Source: Clostridiaceae bacterium
Lineage (GTDB): Bacteria; Bacillota_A; Clostridia; Acetivibrionales; Acetivibrionaceae
Length of the DNA stretch: 5,653 nt
Assembly: GCA_012513545.1 (NCBI GenBank)
Contig: JAAZCB010001185.1
Location: forward strand, 1-5,653
Direction: 5' to 3'
A program made the position numbers and the translations under genes. Positions 1 through 5,653 of the stretch are shown one piece after another (within the stretch, counting starts at the first letter, position 1; each line of letters opens with the position of its first letter). Below the pieces are notes generated by a model that was given only the letters and a program-made list of their open reading frames with translations, had not been told where the DNA came from and made no database searches.

Positions 1-353
1 AAGACGAGGACGGTTACTACTGGTTTGTTGGTCGGGCAGATGATGTAATAAAGAGTTCAGGCTACAGAATAGGACCTTTTGAGGTTGAAAGCGCACTTTT
101 GGAACACCCTGCCGTATTGGAATGTGCCATCACTGCAGTACCTGACCCAGATAGAGGCCAGGTTGTAAAGGCTACCGTTGTATTAACAAAGAATTACACA
201 CCTGGCGACAACCTTGTAAAAGAACTTCAGGAACATGTTAAAAAAGTTACGGCCCCTTACAAATATCCCAGAATAATTGAATTTGTTACTGAACTTCCCA
301 AGACTATCAGCGGGAAAATAAGAAGGGTTGAAATCAGGGATAAAGACAAATAA
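1..353 (+). CDS. AMP-forming acyl-CoA / acetyl-CoA synthetase, C-terminal fragment (5' end outside window)
   Basis: The frame is open from base 3 and ends at TAA 351-353, giving the last 116 residues. Family knowledge: these ANL-superfamily enzymes activate a carboxylic acid with ATP to an acyl-adenylate and transfer the acyl group to CoA in the cytoplasm. Seen: [20 protein letters not shown] just inside the edge is the A8 hinge region, with the Asp of GRADD expected to bind the ribose and act as hinge. [15 protein letters not shown] follows, and the tail has [10 protein letters not shown], the A10 motif, whose Gly-Lys (Lys codon 315-317) is the adenylation catalytic lysine. The GPFEVE wording resembles the medium-chain/acetyl-CoA synthetase (MACS) group. 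The substrate pocket lies in the missing N-terminal part, so specificity is unknown. An ATG-less start at 99 (TTG) is internal and not real. A strong hairpin follows 25 bases after the stop. Confidence 0.93.
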   Translation, partial: DEDGYYWFVGRADDVIKSSGYRIGPFEVESALLEHPAVLECAITAVPDPDRGQVVKATVVLTKNYTPGDNLVKELQEHVKKVTAPYKYPRIIEFVTELPKTISGKIRRVEIRDKDK

Positions 354-377
354 AAGATGAATAATAGCTTACCTTAG

Positions 378-412
378 TCTTCAGGTGGAGAACCAGAGTC
401 TCCACCTGAAGA
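378..412. terminator. Strong hairpin after the acyl-CoA synthetase gene, probable (possibly bidirectional) terminator
   Basis: A perfect 14-bp stem (378-391 with 399-412, TCTTCAGGTGGAGA and its complement) encloses a 7-base loop. An outer pairing of ATAGC 364-368 with GCTAT 416-420 could extend it across an internal loop. Its position 25 bases after the stop fits a terminator for the plus-strand gene. It also lies beyond the end of the minus-strand GNAT remnant, so it may once have served both convergent genes. There is no clear T-run on either side, so termination may be weak or the hairpin may instead stabilise the transcript end. Confidence 0.6.
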
Positions 413-571
413 TATGCTATAGTTCGAACCTTGTCAGACAGCTTTTTGCCTGTAATAATCCAGTCTATTATTGTTTTTCTTAAATTCCTGTTCAATTAAA
501 AATCTTTTCGTAATTTATATAAACCCAACTGATTCATAAAGCCTAATATTTTTAGTCAATAAAGCATTAAC

Positions 572-599
572 CGAAGTACAAATTGACAAACAGACTTCG
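572..599. promoter_or_regulatory. Inverted repeat CGAAGT-N16-ACTTCG around the -35 box, possible operator
   Basis: CGAAGT at 572-577 and its complement ACTTCG at 594-599 flank the TTGACA -35 hexamer. The half-site centres are 22 bases apart, about two helical turns, which is suitable for a dimeric regulator that would block RNA polymerase. The arms are only 6 bp and both lie in the GNAT remnant, so chance is a real alternative. Confidence 0.22.
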
Positions 600-611
600 T
601 CAAAATATACT
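583..611 (+). promoter_or_regulatory. Sigma-A type promoter for the histidine kinase gene
   Basis: TTGACA (583-588, perfect -35) is followed after exactly 17 bases by TATACT (606-611, 5 of 6 to the -10 consensus). Transcription would start near 618, giving a leader of about 78 bases before the ATG at 696. A weaker second candidate lies just downstream (TTGAAC 623-628, 17 bases, TATTAA 646-651). The promoter sits inside the minus-strand GNAT remnant. Confidence 0.65.
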
Positions 612-695
612 TTAATAAAGGATTGAACTAATAAATTTATATTTTTATTAATAAATCATATAAAAACATCAGATACCTAATGGAGGATAACCCTT

Positions 696-2975
696 ATGAA
701 TTTTGGGCTGGAATCAGAAAAGCACAAAGGCATGGAAAATCAACTTGAACAGCGTTCAAAACTTCTTACAACGCTTCTTGATGTTTCAAACCTTATTTCA
801 TCAATTGTGGAAATCAGGCCCCTGATGGAGTCAATACTTGACCGTCTGAAAACCATTATCGATTATCATGGTGCTAAAATATTCCTTGTTGAAGGCGAAT
901 TTGTCAAACTGCTTGCACACAGAAGTTCTCTTTCAAAAGCAGAGGAAGAGAACTGCAATTTAACTTACAGGAATAATATAATAGGAACAGATATTATTAT
1001 CAGAAAGAAAACTGTAATTATTAATGACATATACGATAATACCTCATTATCACAAGAATTAAGAAAATTTATTTCAAACTATCTTGATACTGTGCTCAAG
1101 GACTCCAGATCCTGGATGGGAATTCCGTTAATTATAAAAAACAAAGTTATTGGAGTTCTAACTATAGATCACACCCAGGCTGGGTACTATACCCTCCAGG
1201 ATGCTGAATACGGGCTAGCCTTTGCAAATCAGGCAGCTATTGAATTTGAGAATATCAGTCTGTACAAGGAAACAGTAAAAAGAGCTGACGAAATGAAAAC
1301 AATGCTGTCAATACAACAGGCAATTACAAGCCGGCTTAACCTTGAAGATGTTCTTAAACTGATTGCCGATGAGGCAAGGAGGTTGACAAAAGCGATATCA
1401 ACTATGGTATTCCTGGTTGATGGAGATGAACTTGTAATTTCGGCATTCTCAGGAAAATATAGTATTAAAATTCCAGACTATCGAATTCCTATTGATAAAC
1501 ATCTGTTTGACGACAATTTTGCAGCCGGTTCGTTCGATATGTTTGATAATTATCCGGTAAACCCTGATACGTATTCGCAAATCACCGGAAATAACGGCGA
1601 AAAAACATATCTGAATGTTCCACTTACAGCCGGTTCCAGGTTGGTTGGAGTCATTTCGGTAATCAACAGGATCAACCATGAGTTTTCCACTGATGATGAA
1701 CATATACTGAATATGCTTGCCTCAAGTGCAGTCATAGGTGTAGAAAATGCAAGAATGTACGAAGAGGAACAGAGACTGCATGAGGTTGACCATAATAGAC
1801 GCATTGTCGCAGAAGGTCTGAGGGACATACTTGCAGTGTTGAATTCCAACAGGCCTTTGAATGAAATACTTAGTTTTATAGTATGCGAAGCAGCACGCCT
1901 AATGAACACCGACGCAGGCTCACTTTATCAACTGAGCAAAGAAGATGCTGTATTGGAATTACGCGCATCCTGTGGCCTTCCAAAGGAACTTCTTGAACTC
2001 AAAACTGTTCCTTTGAATTCCGGAGCCATTGGTGAGACAATTCTAAAAAGGAAACCTGTGGCCATTTACAATATTCCTGAGCTTTATGACAGATTAATAA
2101 GCTCAGATGAGCTTTCTCTCCAACAGAAATTGCTCTACAGCAATTTTAACGGTTTGCTGGCTGTCCCTCTCATTTGCAAGGATGAAGTATACGGTAGTAT
2201 TGTTCTATATTTTAAGAAGTCGACCAAATCCCCTGGACTTCAAAGAAATTTCACAGATGAACAAATTAGCCTTGCTGCCACATTTGCAGACCAGGCTGCG
2301 CTGGCAATTGATAATGCCAGATTAAGAACCCAGGCTGAAAAGATGGCAGTTGCTGCCGAACGAAACAGACTCGCAAGGGACCTACACGACTCTGTTACCC
2401 AAACCCTGTTCTCCTCAAGTCTTATTGCCGAGGTACTGCCAAAGATCTGGGAAAAAAATCAGACAGAAGGTATGAAGCGTTTGGAAGAACTAAAGCAGTT
2501 GACCAGAGGAGCACTGGCCGAAATGCGTACTCTTTTGCTTGAACTCCGACCTGCAACACTAGTTGAAGCAAGTCTGGAGGAATTGTTCAGACAGTTAACC
2601 GAAGCCATGACGGGTAGGGCAAGAATTCCCATATCCGTTAACATTGACAACTGCAACAACATACCTGTAGATTTAAAAATTGTATTATACAGAATAACAC
2701 AGGAAGCTCTGAACAATATTTCAAAACACTCCGGGGCTTCAAAGGTTTCTGTTTGCCTTGTAACTTCATGTGATGAACTTTCAGGAAATACCCGGTATGA
2801 ATTGTCAATAAGCGACGATGGACGTGGTTTTGACCCCAATCAGGTAACAGGCGAACATTTGGGAATCGGAATAATGAGAGAACGGTGCGAAGCAATTGGA
2901 GCTGAATTTCTTATTGAATCTACTCCAGGTAAAGGAAGCAATATAACCGTTGTATGGCAAGGCAAGTGTTCGTAA
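696..2975 (+). CDS. Cytosolic three-GAF sensor histidine kinase, NarL/DesK (HisKA_3) class
   Basis: This complete 759-residue protein starts at ATG 696, nine bases after GGAGG (682-686). No signal peptide or membrane segment is visible, so it should sense in the cytoplasm. Domains in order: GAF1 about 25-187, GAF2 about 205-355, GAF3 about 375-541, a short coiled linker, HisKA_3 about 556-625 and HATPase_c about 655-757. The phospho-acceptor is His564 in RDLHDSVTQT; Asp565 and Gln569 give the HDxxxQ motif linked in this family to phosphatase activity. The ATP site shows the N box QEALNNISKH (Asn674), the G1 box DDGRGF (Asp708) and the G2 region HLGIGIMRER. All catalytic elements look intact. 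Family knowledge: such kinases phosphorylate LuxR/NarL-type response regulators, but none lies beside this gene, which is followed by a convergent gene, so the partner is elsewhere. The GAF ligands are unknown; I see no clear haem- or bilin-binding signature. It has its own promoter at 583-611. Confidence 0.95.
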   Translation: MNFGLESEKHKGMENQLEQRSKLLTTLLDVSNLISSIVEIRPLMESILDRLKTIIDYHGAKIFLVEGEFVKLLAHRSSLSKAEEENCNLTYRNNIIGTDIIIRKKTVIINDIYDNTSLSQELRKFISNYLDTVLKDSRSWMGIPLIIKNKVIGVLTIDHTQAGYYTLQDAEYGLAFANQAAIEFENISLYKETVKRADEMKTMLSIQQAITSRLNLEDVLKLIADEARRLTKAISTMVFLVDGDELVISAFSGKYSIKIPDYRIPIDKHLFDDNFAAGSFDMFDNYPVNPDTYSQITGNNGEKTYLNVPLTAGSRLVGVISVINRINHEFSTDDEHILNMLASSAVIGVENARMYEEEQRLHEVDHNRRIVAEGLRDILAVLNSNRPLNEILSFIVCEAARLMNTDAGSLYQLSKEDAVLELRASCGLPKELLELKTVPLNSGAIGETILKRKPVAIYNIPELYDRLISSDELSLQQKLLYSNFNGLLAVPLICKDEVYGSIVLYFKKSTKSPGLQRNFTDEQISLAATFADQAALAIDNARLRTQAEKMAVAAERNRLARDLHDSVTQTLFSSSLIAEVLPKIWEKNQTEGMKRLEELKQLTRGALAEMRTLLLELRPATLVEASLEELFRQLTEAMTGRARIPISVNIDNCNNIPVDLKIVLYRITQEALNNISKHSGASKVSVCLVTSCDELSGNTRYELSISDDGRGFDPNQVTGEHLGIGIMRERCEAIGAEFLIESTPGKGSNITVVWQGKCS

Positions 2976-2991
2976 GAGCACAACCTCTTAC
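2972..2991. terminator. Small hairpin between convergent genes, weak terminator candidate
   Basis: GTAAGAG (2972-2978) pairs with CTCTTAC (2985-2991) around a 6-base loop. The hairpin overlaps the kinase stop codon within the short convergent gap to the Uma2 gene. The stem is only 7 bp and AT-containing, and only a short T-stretch follows on the plus strand, so support is weak. Confidence 0.28.
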
Positions 2992-3021
2992 TTTGCAGCT
3001 GTCCTTTGCCTCTTCAATCAA

Positions 3022-3591
3022 TTACATCTTATCAAATACTGATTTTAAATCAATTTCAAGGTCGGGGAAAATTGAAACCGTTATCTTATCTTCATCTGTA
3101 TACATTTCCGGCCTGCCATATCTGCCGTTTGACTGTAATGTAAATATGCTTACTAGCTTCTGTTCCGGCTCAACAACCCAATAAACTTTAACTCCTGCTT
3201 TTTCATACTTGTTGAATTTTACAAACCTGTCGAACTTCGCAGATGATGGTGATATTATTTCAATTATCATATCGGGAGAACCTTTACAGCCTCTTTCATC
3301 CAGCTTGGAGCTGTCACAGACAATAGTAATATCCGGTTCTACCACATTTTTCTCTTCATCATCCTTCTTGCCATCCAGTCTTACACAGAATGGCGCGGGG
3401 TATATCCTACAAGGTTTACCGGTTAGATATATCGCAAACTGTTTTGATATTTCCATAAGAATTTCCTGGTGTATCCTTGACGGTGCTGCATGCATGTATG
3501 GTACACCATCAATTATTTCCCATCTTTCGTTTTCGTTCCAGGTTAAGTAATCTACATATGAATAGCTTTTATCTTGTTTTGGTAATGGCAT
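3022..3591 (-). CDS. Uma2-family (DUF820) restriction-endonuclease-like protein
   Basis: This complete 189-residue protein, a normal length for the family, starts at ATG 3591-3589 and ends at TAA 3024-3022. A good GAGGAG site (3605-3600) lies eight bases before the start. Seen: an N-terminal YVDYLTWNENERWEIIDGVPY (Glu25, Asp28, Gly29), VVEPDITIVCD (Pro86-Asp87), SPDMIIEIISPSS (Asp107, Glu111) and KFNKYEKAGVKVYWVVEP. These are the diagnostic blocks of Uma2/DUF820 proteins. Family knowledge: the fold is PD-(D/E)xK nuclease-like. Asp87 and Glu111 are the likely metal ligands, with a lysine from the KFNKYEK segment (Lys125 or Lys128) a possible third catalytic residue. The family is abundant in cyanobacteria and scattered in Firmicutes, and its biological role is largely unknown. 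No methyltransferase or other restriction partner is adjacent, so a restriction-modification role is not supported here. It converges on the histidine kinase with a 46-base gap. No clear DNA-binding domain is visible. Confidence 0.92.
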   Translation of the reverse strand: MPLPKQDKSYSYVDYLTWNENERWEIIDGVPYMHAAPSRIHQEILMEISKQFAIYLTGKPCRIYPAPFCVRLDGKKDDEEKNVVEPDITIVCDSSKLDERGCKGSPDMIIEIISPSSAKFDRFVKFNKYEKAGVKVYWVVEPEQKLVSIFTLQSNGRYGRPEMYTDEDKITVSIFPDLEIDLKSVFDKM

Positions 3592-3694
3592 TATCGATAC
3601 TCCTCTACTTATTATTTTACTTATCCAATTTATTTTTCAGCCTATTTTGGGTAAACACATCAGTCGTTGAATTTCTTGATGCTTTTCTATGAAT

Positions 3695-3994
3695 TTATCC
3701 CCCTTTACTATGGTCATTATTTACAGATATATGTCCATAACTTTCTATTATTATACTATTAGGGAGATGGCAATTACAATACTCTTGGCTTCCTTTCCAT
3801 TCCATATTGAGATTCCTAATACACAAATATTCAATCAATTCCTCATCACTATTAACTACTAAAGAAAATCTGTGATTCTCATATAATGCTAAGAAAGTAA
3901 ATTAAACTACTTTCCCCATGCAGTTTTCGTCTGTAAAGACATAATTTTGATAATTCTTAGCCTTATATATATTTTTCTTTATCCTGCGTATTTT
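3695..3994 (-). pseudogene. Degraded coding remnant of unknown family (distal part)
   Basis: On the minus strand, one frame is open from 3994 to a TAA at 3904-3902 and then for 68 codons (3901-3698) to TAA 3697-3695. The translation looks protein-like: KNYQNYVFTDENCMG before the stop, then LYENHRFSLVVNSDEELIEY and later NLNMEWKGSQEYCNCHLPN. The second part has no convincing start codon; its first ATG, within NLNMEW, has only a weak AGGA upstream. A 68-codon open frame in DNA this AT-rich is unlikely but not impossible by chance. I do not recognise the family. It follows directly after another broken frame on the same strand and may be the 3' part of the same dead gene. Confidence 0.42.
3750..3779 (-). 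promoter_or_regulatory. Possible minus-strand promoter for the Uma2 gene
   Basis: On the minus strand, TTGTAA (3779-3774, 4 of 6 to the -35 consensus) is separated by 18 bases from a perfect TATAAT (3755-3750). Transcription would start near 3743, giving a leader of about 150 bases before the Uma2 ATG. The -35 is poor and the site lies in a degraded coding region, so this is tentative. No other feature is evident in 3606-3694. Confidence 0.33.
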
Positions 3995-4382
3995 TTATTT
4001 ATATGTATTGTTATTCCACACCCGAACATACACGCAAGAAGCCTGCCCTCAGAATAGAGAGCCGGCTCCGTGTTTGTTTCTATATCACTCCGGTATCGAA
4101 CATACCTTTTCGCAGTATATCCGTCTGCAGGAGCTATTGATTATTTAGCCTCACGTGATGGTGTCAACAGAAGTCATCAACTCCACGAAGCGGCAAAGTA
4201 CAGCATCCCTTGCATAGTCACTGATTATATCACTAACTTCAAAGGATTTTTCTTCATGAACCTTCGGCAGAGCGAAACATGTTACTTTGTTATACTTCTC
4301 TAAAATGACAGCTATCTGTTCATGGGTAATGGGCTCATCTAGTTTCTCGGTGATTTTAAAAAAACACCGTTAGAGGAAACAT
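3979..4382 (-). pseudogene. Degraded coding remnant of unknown family (proximal part), frameshifted
   Basis: Two minus-strand frames follow each other. The first is open for 72 codons from 4369 to TGA 4153-4151 and includes KITEKLDEPITHEQIAVILE and FEVSDIISDYARDAVLCRF. A second frame then reads TPSREAK, hits a TAA (4143-4141) and stays open for 53 codons to TAA 3981-3979, with APADGYTAKRYVRYRSD and EPALYSEGRLLACMFG. Both have balanced charged and hydrophobic patterns, and the DNA here is more GC-rich than its flanks, as expected of coding sequence. The first frame lacks a start; an ATG at 4382-4380 would join it if the run of seven T (minus strand, 4364-4358) were one base shorter. A second frame change near 4153-4175 is needed. 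I do not recognise the protein. Decay is the simplest reading; sequencing error in the T-run could explain only one of the lesions. Confidence 0.5.
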
Positions 4383-4541
4383 ATCAATAATTTTTTTGAT
4401 TTAATTATACGGACACCTAATTTGAAGCCACTCAACTTAGAGTTCTTCCTTTTTTTCGAAGTAAATAATATCCCTTTTTATCAGCCCCCAGTATTTTTGT
4501 CCCAAAAGTCTCTAGCAAAAATCAATGGGATACATAAAGAA
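4383..4541. other. Intergenic stretch with no supported gene
   Basis: This stretch lies between the end of the glycine-rich membrane protein gene and the degraded frames, all on the minus strand. It contains only short frames. I see no convincing terminator hairpin after the TGA at 4544-4542 and no ribosome binding site. A short stretch reading EWLQIRCP on the minus strand (4433-4410) resembles the start of small cysteine-rich KTR proteins, but it stops two codons later. Confidence 0.4.
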
Positions 4542-5653
4542 TCACTGTGCCATTCCGCATTCAAAGGCGCTCTTAAACTTATGCATACTCTTCATTGCAA
4601 TTCTCATCGCATTTACGGATTCTTCTGCATTCTTAATTTCTATCATAAGTTTTTTCTTCTCTTCTTTGCTCGCTGTATCTGCTTTGAGTTTCAACTCTAC
4701 AAGCCCTTTTTCAATGTCAGCTATGTTCCTTACATACTGCTCGTAGATGCTGTTGGAATAAGCCAAATCATGCTCATCATTTAAAAAGATTTCTCGTACA
4801 GAAACCATCAACTTCGCAGATTGAAGTATAGTTGCCTTCTTGCCCATAATGCTCACAGCACCCGCAGCGCCTCCTACACCAGCGCCAACACCCACCCCTA
4901 AAATAGCAGCGCCGCCAACAATTGCCATTGTCCCACCGGCCATACCTAAACCGCCAGCTGCAATAGCACCACCACCAATATAGGCAAGGCAAGCGCTTGT
5001 TAAAGCAGCACCACCAAGCCCCGCAAAATTTGATCCAACTAAGGCAACAGCAATTGCAGGAGCAAACATTCCTGCTGTAAGAATGGCGGCTATTGTAACT
5101 CCAGCAGTTATGGCCAGACTTTTTATCGCTATTTTTAGAACTTCATTTAATTCTCTCATCACCTTGCTATAACAACTTCTCAGTCGTTTAATGTATCCGG
5201 GTGTATAAAAATCATCATGAAAGAGCGTGTCCAGAAAATTATCACCTTCGGATTTTTTATAACCGATGATTGGATTCTGTAAACTATTATACTTTTTGCT
5301 CGGGATGTCTTTACCATTTTTGTCTTTTTCCAAGCTCAGTGGATAATACGGCTCAAATATCATGGTCTCAAGTAATGCCAATCGTAGCCACGGCTTTTCC
5401 GGCTTATTTTTTTTTACCTTTGAGAGCAACTCCGATTCATCATACCAGTGAAGCACGGCATCTTTCTTTCCGACAAAATTTGGGAACCCTAATTCCATGT
5501 ATTTCTTCCACTCGTCAATCCACTGTTTTTTTAGGGATACAACACTTTCTGTACTGATAGGAATATTTGTTTTCTCTATATCATTTTGTGTTTTTAAGAG
5601 TTCAAGATTATAGAGGATTTCTGTCTGTTCCTGCGTAAGTCCAAATTTTTCAA
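4542..5653 (-). CDS. Unrecognised protein with long glycine-zipper membrane region, C-terminal 369 residues (start outside window)
   Basis: The frame is open from the window edge to TGA 4544-4542. The ATG at 5498-5496 is internal: the 51 codons before it are uninterrupted and protein-like (for example LTQEQTEILYNLELLKTQND and VSLKKQWIDEWKKY), and no good ribosome binding site precedes it. Visible layout: residues 1-170 are soluble, mixed and rich in aromatics and charges (KPWLRLALLETMIFEPYYPL). Residues about 178-270 (DNA 5120-4842) are a long hydrophobic Gly/Ala-rich region with GGGAIAAGGLGMAGG and GVGVGAGVGGAAGA, spaced like glycine zippers that pack membrane helices. Residues about 301-351 are a charged helical, probably coiled-coil tail (KADTASKEEKKKLMIEIKNA). 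Inference: it oligomerises in a membrane, as pore-forming toxins or abortive-infection effectors can, but glycine zippers also occur in ordinary membrane proteins. I cannot name the family or find catalytic residues. The gene is followed by degraded frames on the same strand. Confidence 0.85.
   Translation of the reverse strand, partial: EKFGLTQEQTEILYNLELLKTQNDIEKTNIPISTESVVSLKKQWIDEWKKYMELGFPNFVGKKDAVLHWYDESELLSKVKKNKPEKPWLRLALLETMIFEPYYPLSLEKDKNGKDIPSKKYNSLQNPIIGYKKSEGDNFLDTLFHDDFYTPGYIKRLRSCYSKVMRELNEVLKIAIKSLAITAGVTIAAILTAGMFAPAIAVALVGSNFAGLGGAALTSACLAYIGGGAIAAGGLGMAGGTMAIVGGAAILGVGVGAGVGGAAGAVSIMGKKATILQSAKLMVSVREIFLNDEHDLAYSNSIYEQYVRNIADIEKGLVELKLKADTASKEEKKKLMIEIKNAEESVNAMRIAMKSMHKFKSAFECGMAQ

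Larger units (their letters stand above)
434..655 (-). pseudogene. Decayed GNAT-family N-acetyltransferase, C-terminal remnant
   Basis: Read on the minus strand, one frame runs from about 655 down to TGA 436-434 and is broken only by an in-frame TAA at 517-515. It contains KNIRLYESVGF (550-521). This matches the signature near the C-terminus of GNAT acetyltransferases (N-x-x-A-I-x-L-Y-E-x-x-G-F), where the Tyr normally contacts acetyl-CoA. Upstream, LLVQSFIKVYFDEV fits the helix after the CoA-binding loop, and TSVNALL the following strand. After the stop the same frame continues as ITKRFLIEQEF and ends DYYRQKAV, again like a GNAT tail. No start codon, no complete CoA-binding Q/RxxGxG/A motif and no N-terminal half are present; a TGA at 658-656 closes the frame upstream. 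This is a 5'-truncated, nonsense-mutated remnant. The family call rests on motif recognition only. Confidence 0.7.

Noticed and set aside
629..650. AT-only inverted repeat TAATAAA...TTTATTA before the kinase gene
   Set aside because: Seven-bp arms made only of A and T are expected by chance in such AT-rich DNA and would form a very weak hairpin; no regulatory meaning can be supported.
618..695. Riboswitch or structured leader before the kinase gene
   Set aside because: The predicted leader is short and nearly all A/T, with no conserved riboswitch motif or stable stem visible.
1449..1909. Minus-strand open frames inside the histidine kinase gene
   Set aside because: They are antisense to well-conserved GAF coding sequence, lack ribosome binding sites and do not resemble proteins.
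4070..4303. Plus-strand open frame of 77 codons
   Set aside because: It lies opposite better minus-strand frames, has no ribosome binding site, and its translation is not protein-like; treated as a shadow of the degraded minus-strand gene.
4422..4784. Plus-strand open frame of 120 codons
   Set aside because: It mostly overlaps the 3' end of the minus-strand membrane protein gene; its translation is rich in Phe, His and Cys, as expected from the antisense of Lys/Glu-rich helices.
4842..5120. Apparent repeat or low-complexity DNA in the GGC/GCC-rich stretch
   Set aside because: The repetition is explained by the Gly/Ala-rich membrane region of the encoded protein; no unit of fixed length repeats at the DNA level.
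5496..5498. ATG at 5498 as the start of the glycine-rich membrane protein
   Set aside because: The frame stays open for 51 more codons to the window edge with protein-like content and there is no clear ribosome binding site at this ATG; the true start is outside the window.

Overview
The window looks like chromosomal or accessory DNA of a low-GC Gram-positive anaerobe, probably a clostridium. The evidence is AT-rich intergenic DNA, strong GGAGG-type ribosome binding sites, a sigma-A consensus promoter, and proteins typical of that group. The genus cannot be fixed from the sequence.

Layout: (1) 1-353 (+) is the C-terminal end of an AMP-forming acyl-CoA/acetyl-CoA synthetase, followed by a 14-bp perfect hairpin. 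(2) 354-695 has no intact gene, but its minus strand carries the decayed C-terminal part of a GNAT acetyltransferase. A near-perfect promoter pointing the other way lies inside that remnant. (3) 696-2975 (+) is a complete cytosolic sensor histidine kinase with three GAF domains and a NarL/DesK-type HisKA_3-HATPase core. No response regulator is next to it. (4) 3022-3591 (-) is a complete solitary Uma2-family (DUF820) endonuclease-like protein, convergent with the kinase. (5) 3592-4541 has no intact gene. Its minus strand carries three successive protein-like reading frames broken by stops and frame changes, best read as one or two degraded genes of unknown family. (6) 4542-5653 (-) is the C-terminal 369 residues of an unrecognised protein with a long glycine-rich membrane region and a charged helical tail; its start lies beyond the window.

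The intact genes do not form one pathway or operon. The acyl-CoA synthetase probably ends a metabolic transcription unit, the kinase is its own unit, and the minus-strand half is accessory in character: a Uma2 protein, broken genes and a glycine-zipper membrane protein. The items most worth following up are the glycine-zipper protein, the orphan triple-GAF kinase with its promoter inside a dead GNAT gene, and the degraded coding block between the Uma2 gene and the membrane-protein gene. I see no rRNA, tRNA, CRISPR array, complete insertion sequence or convincing riboswitch.
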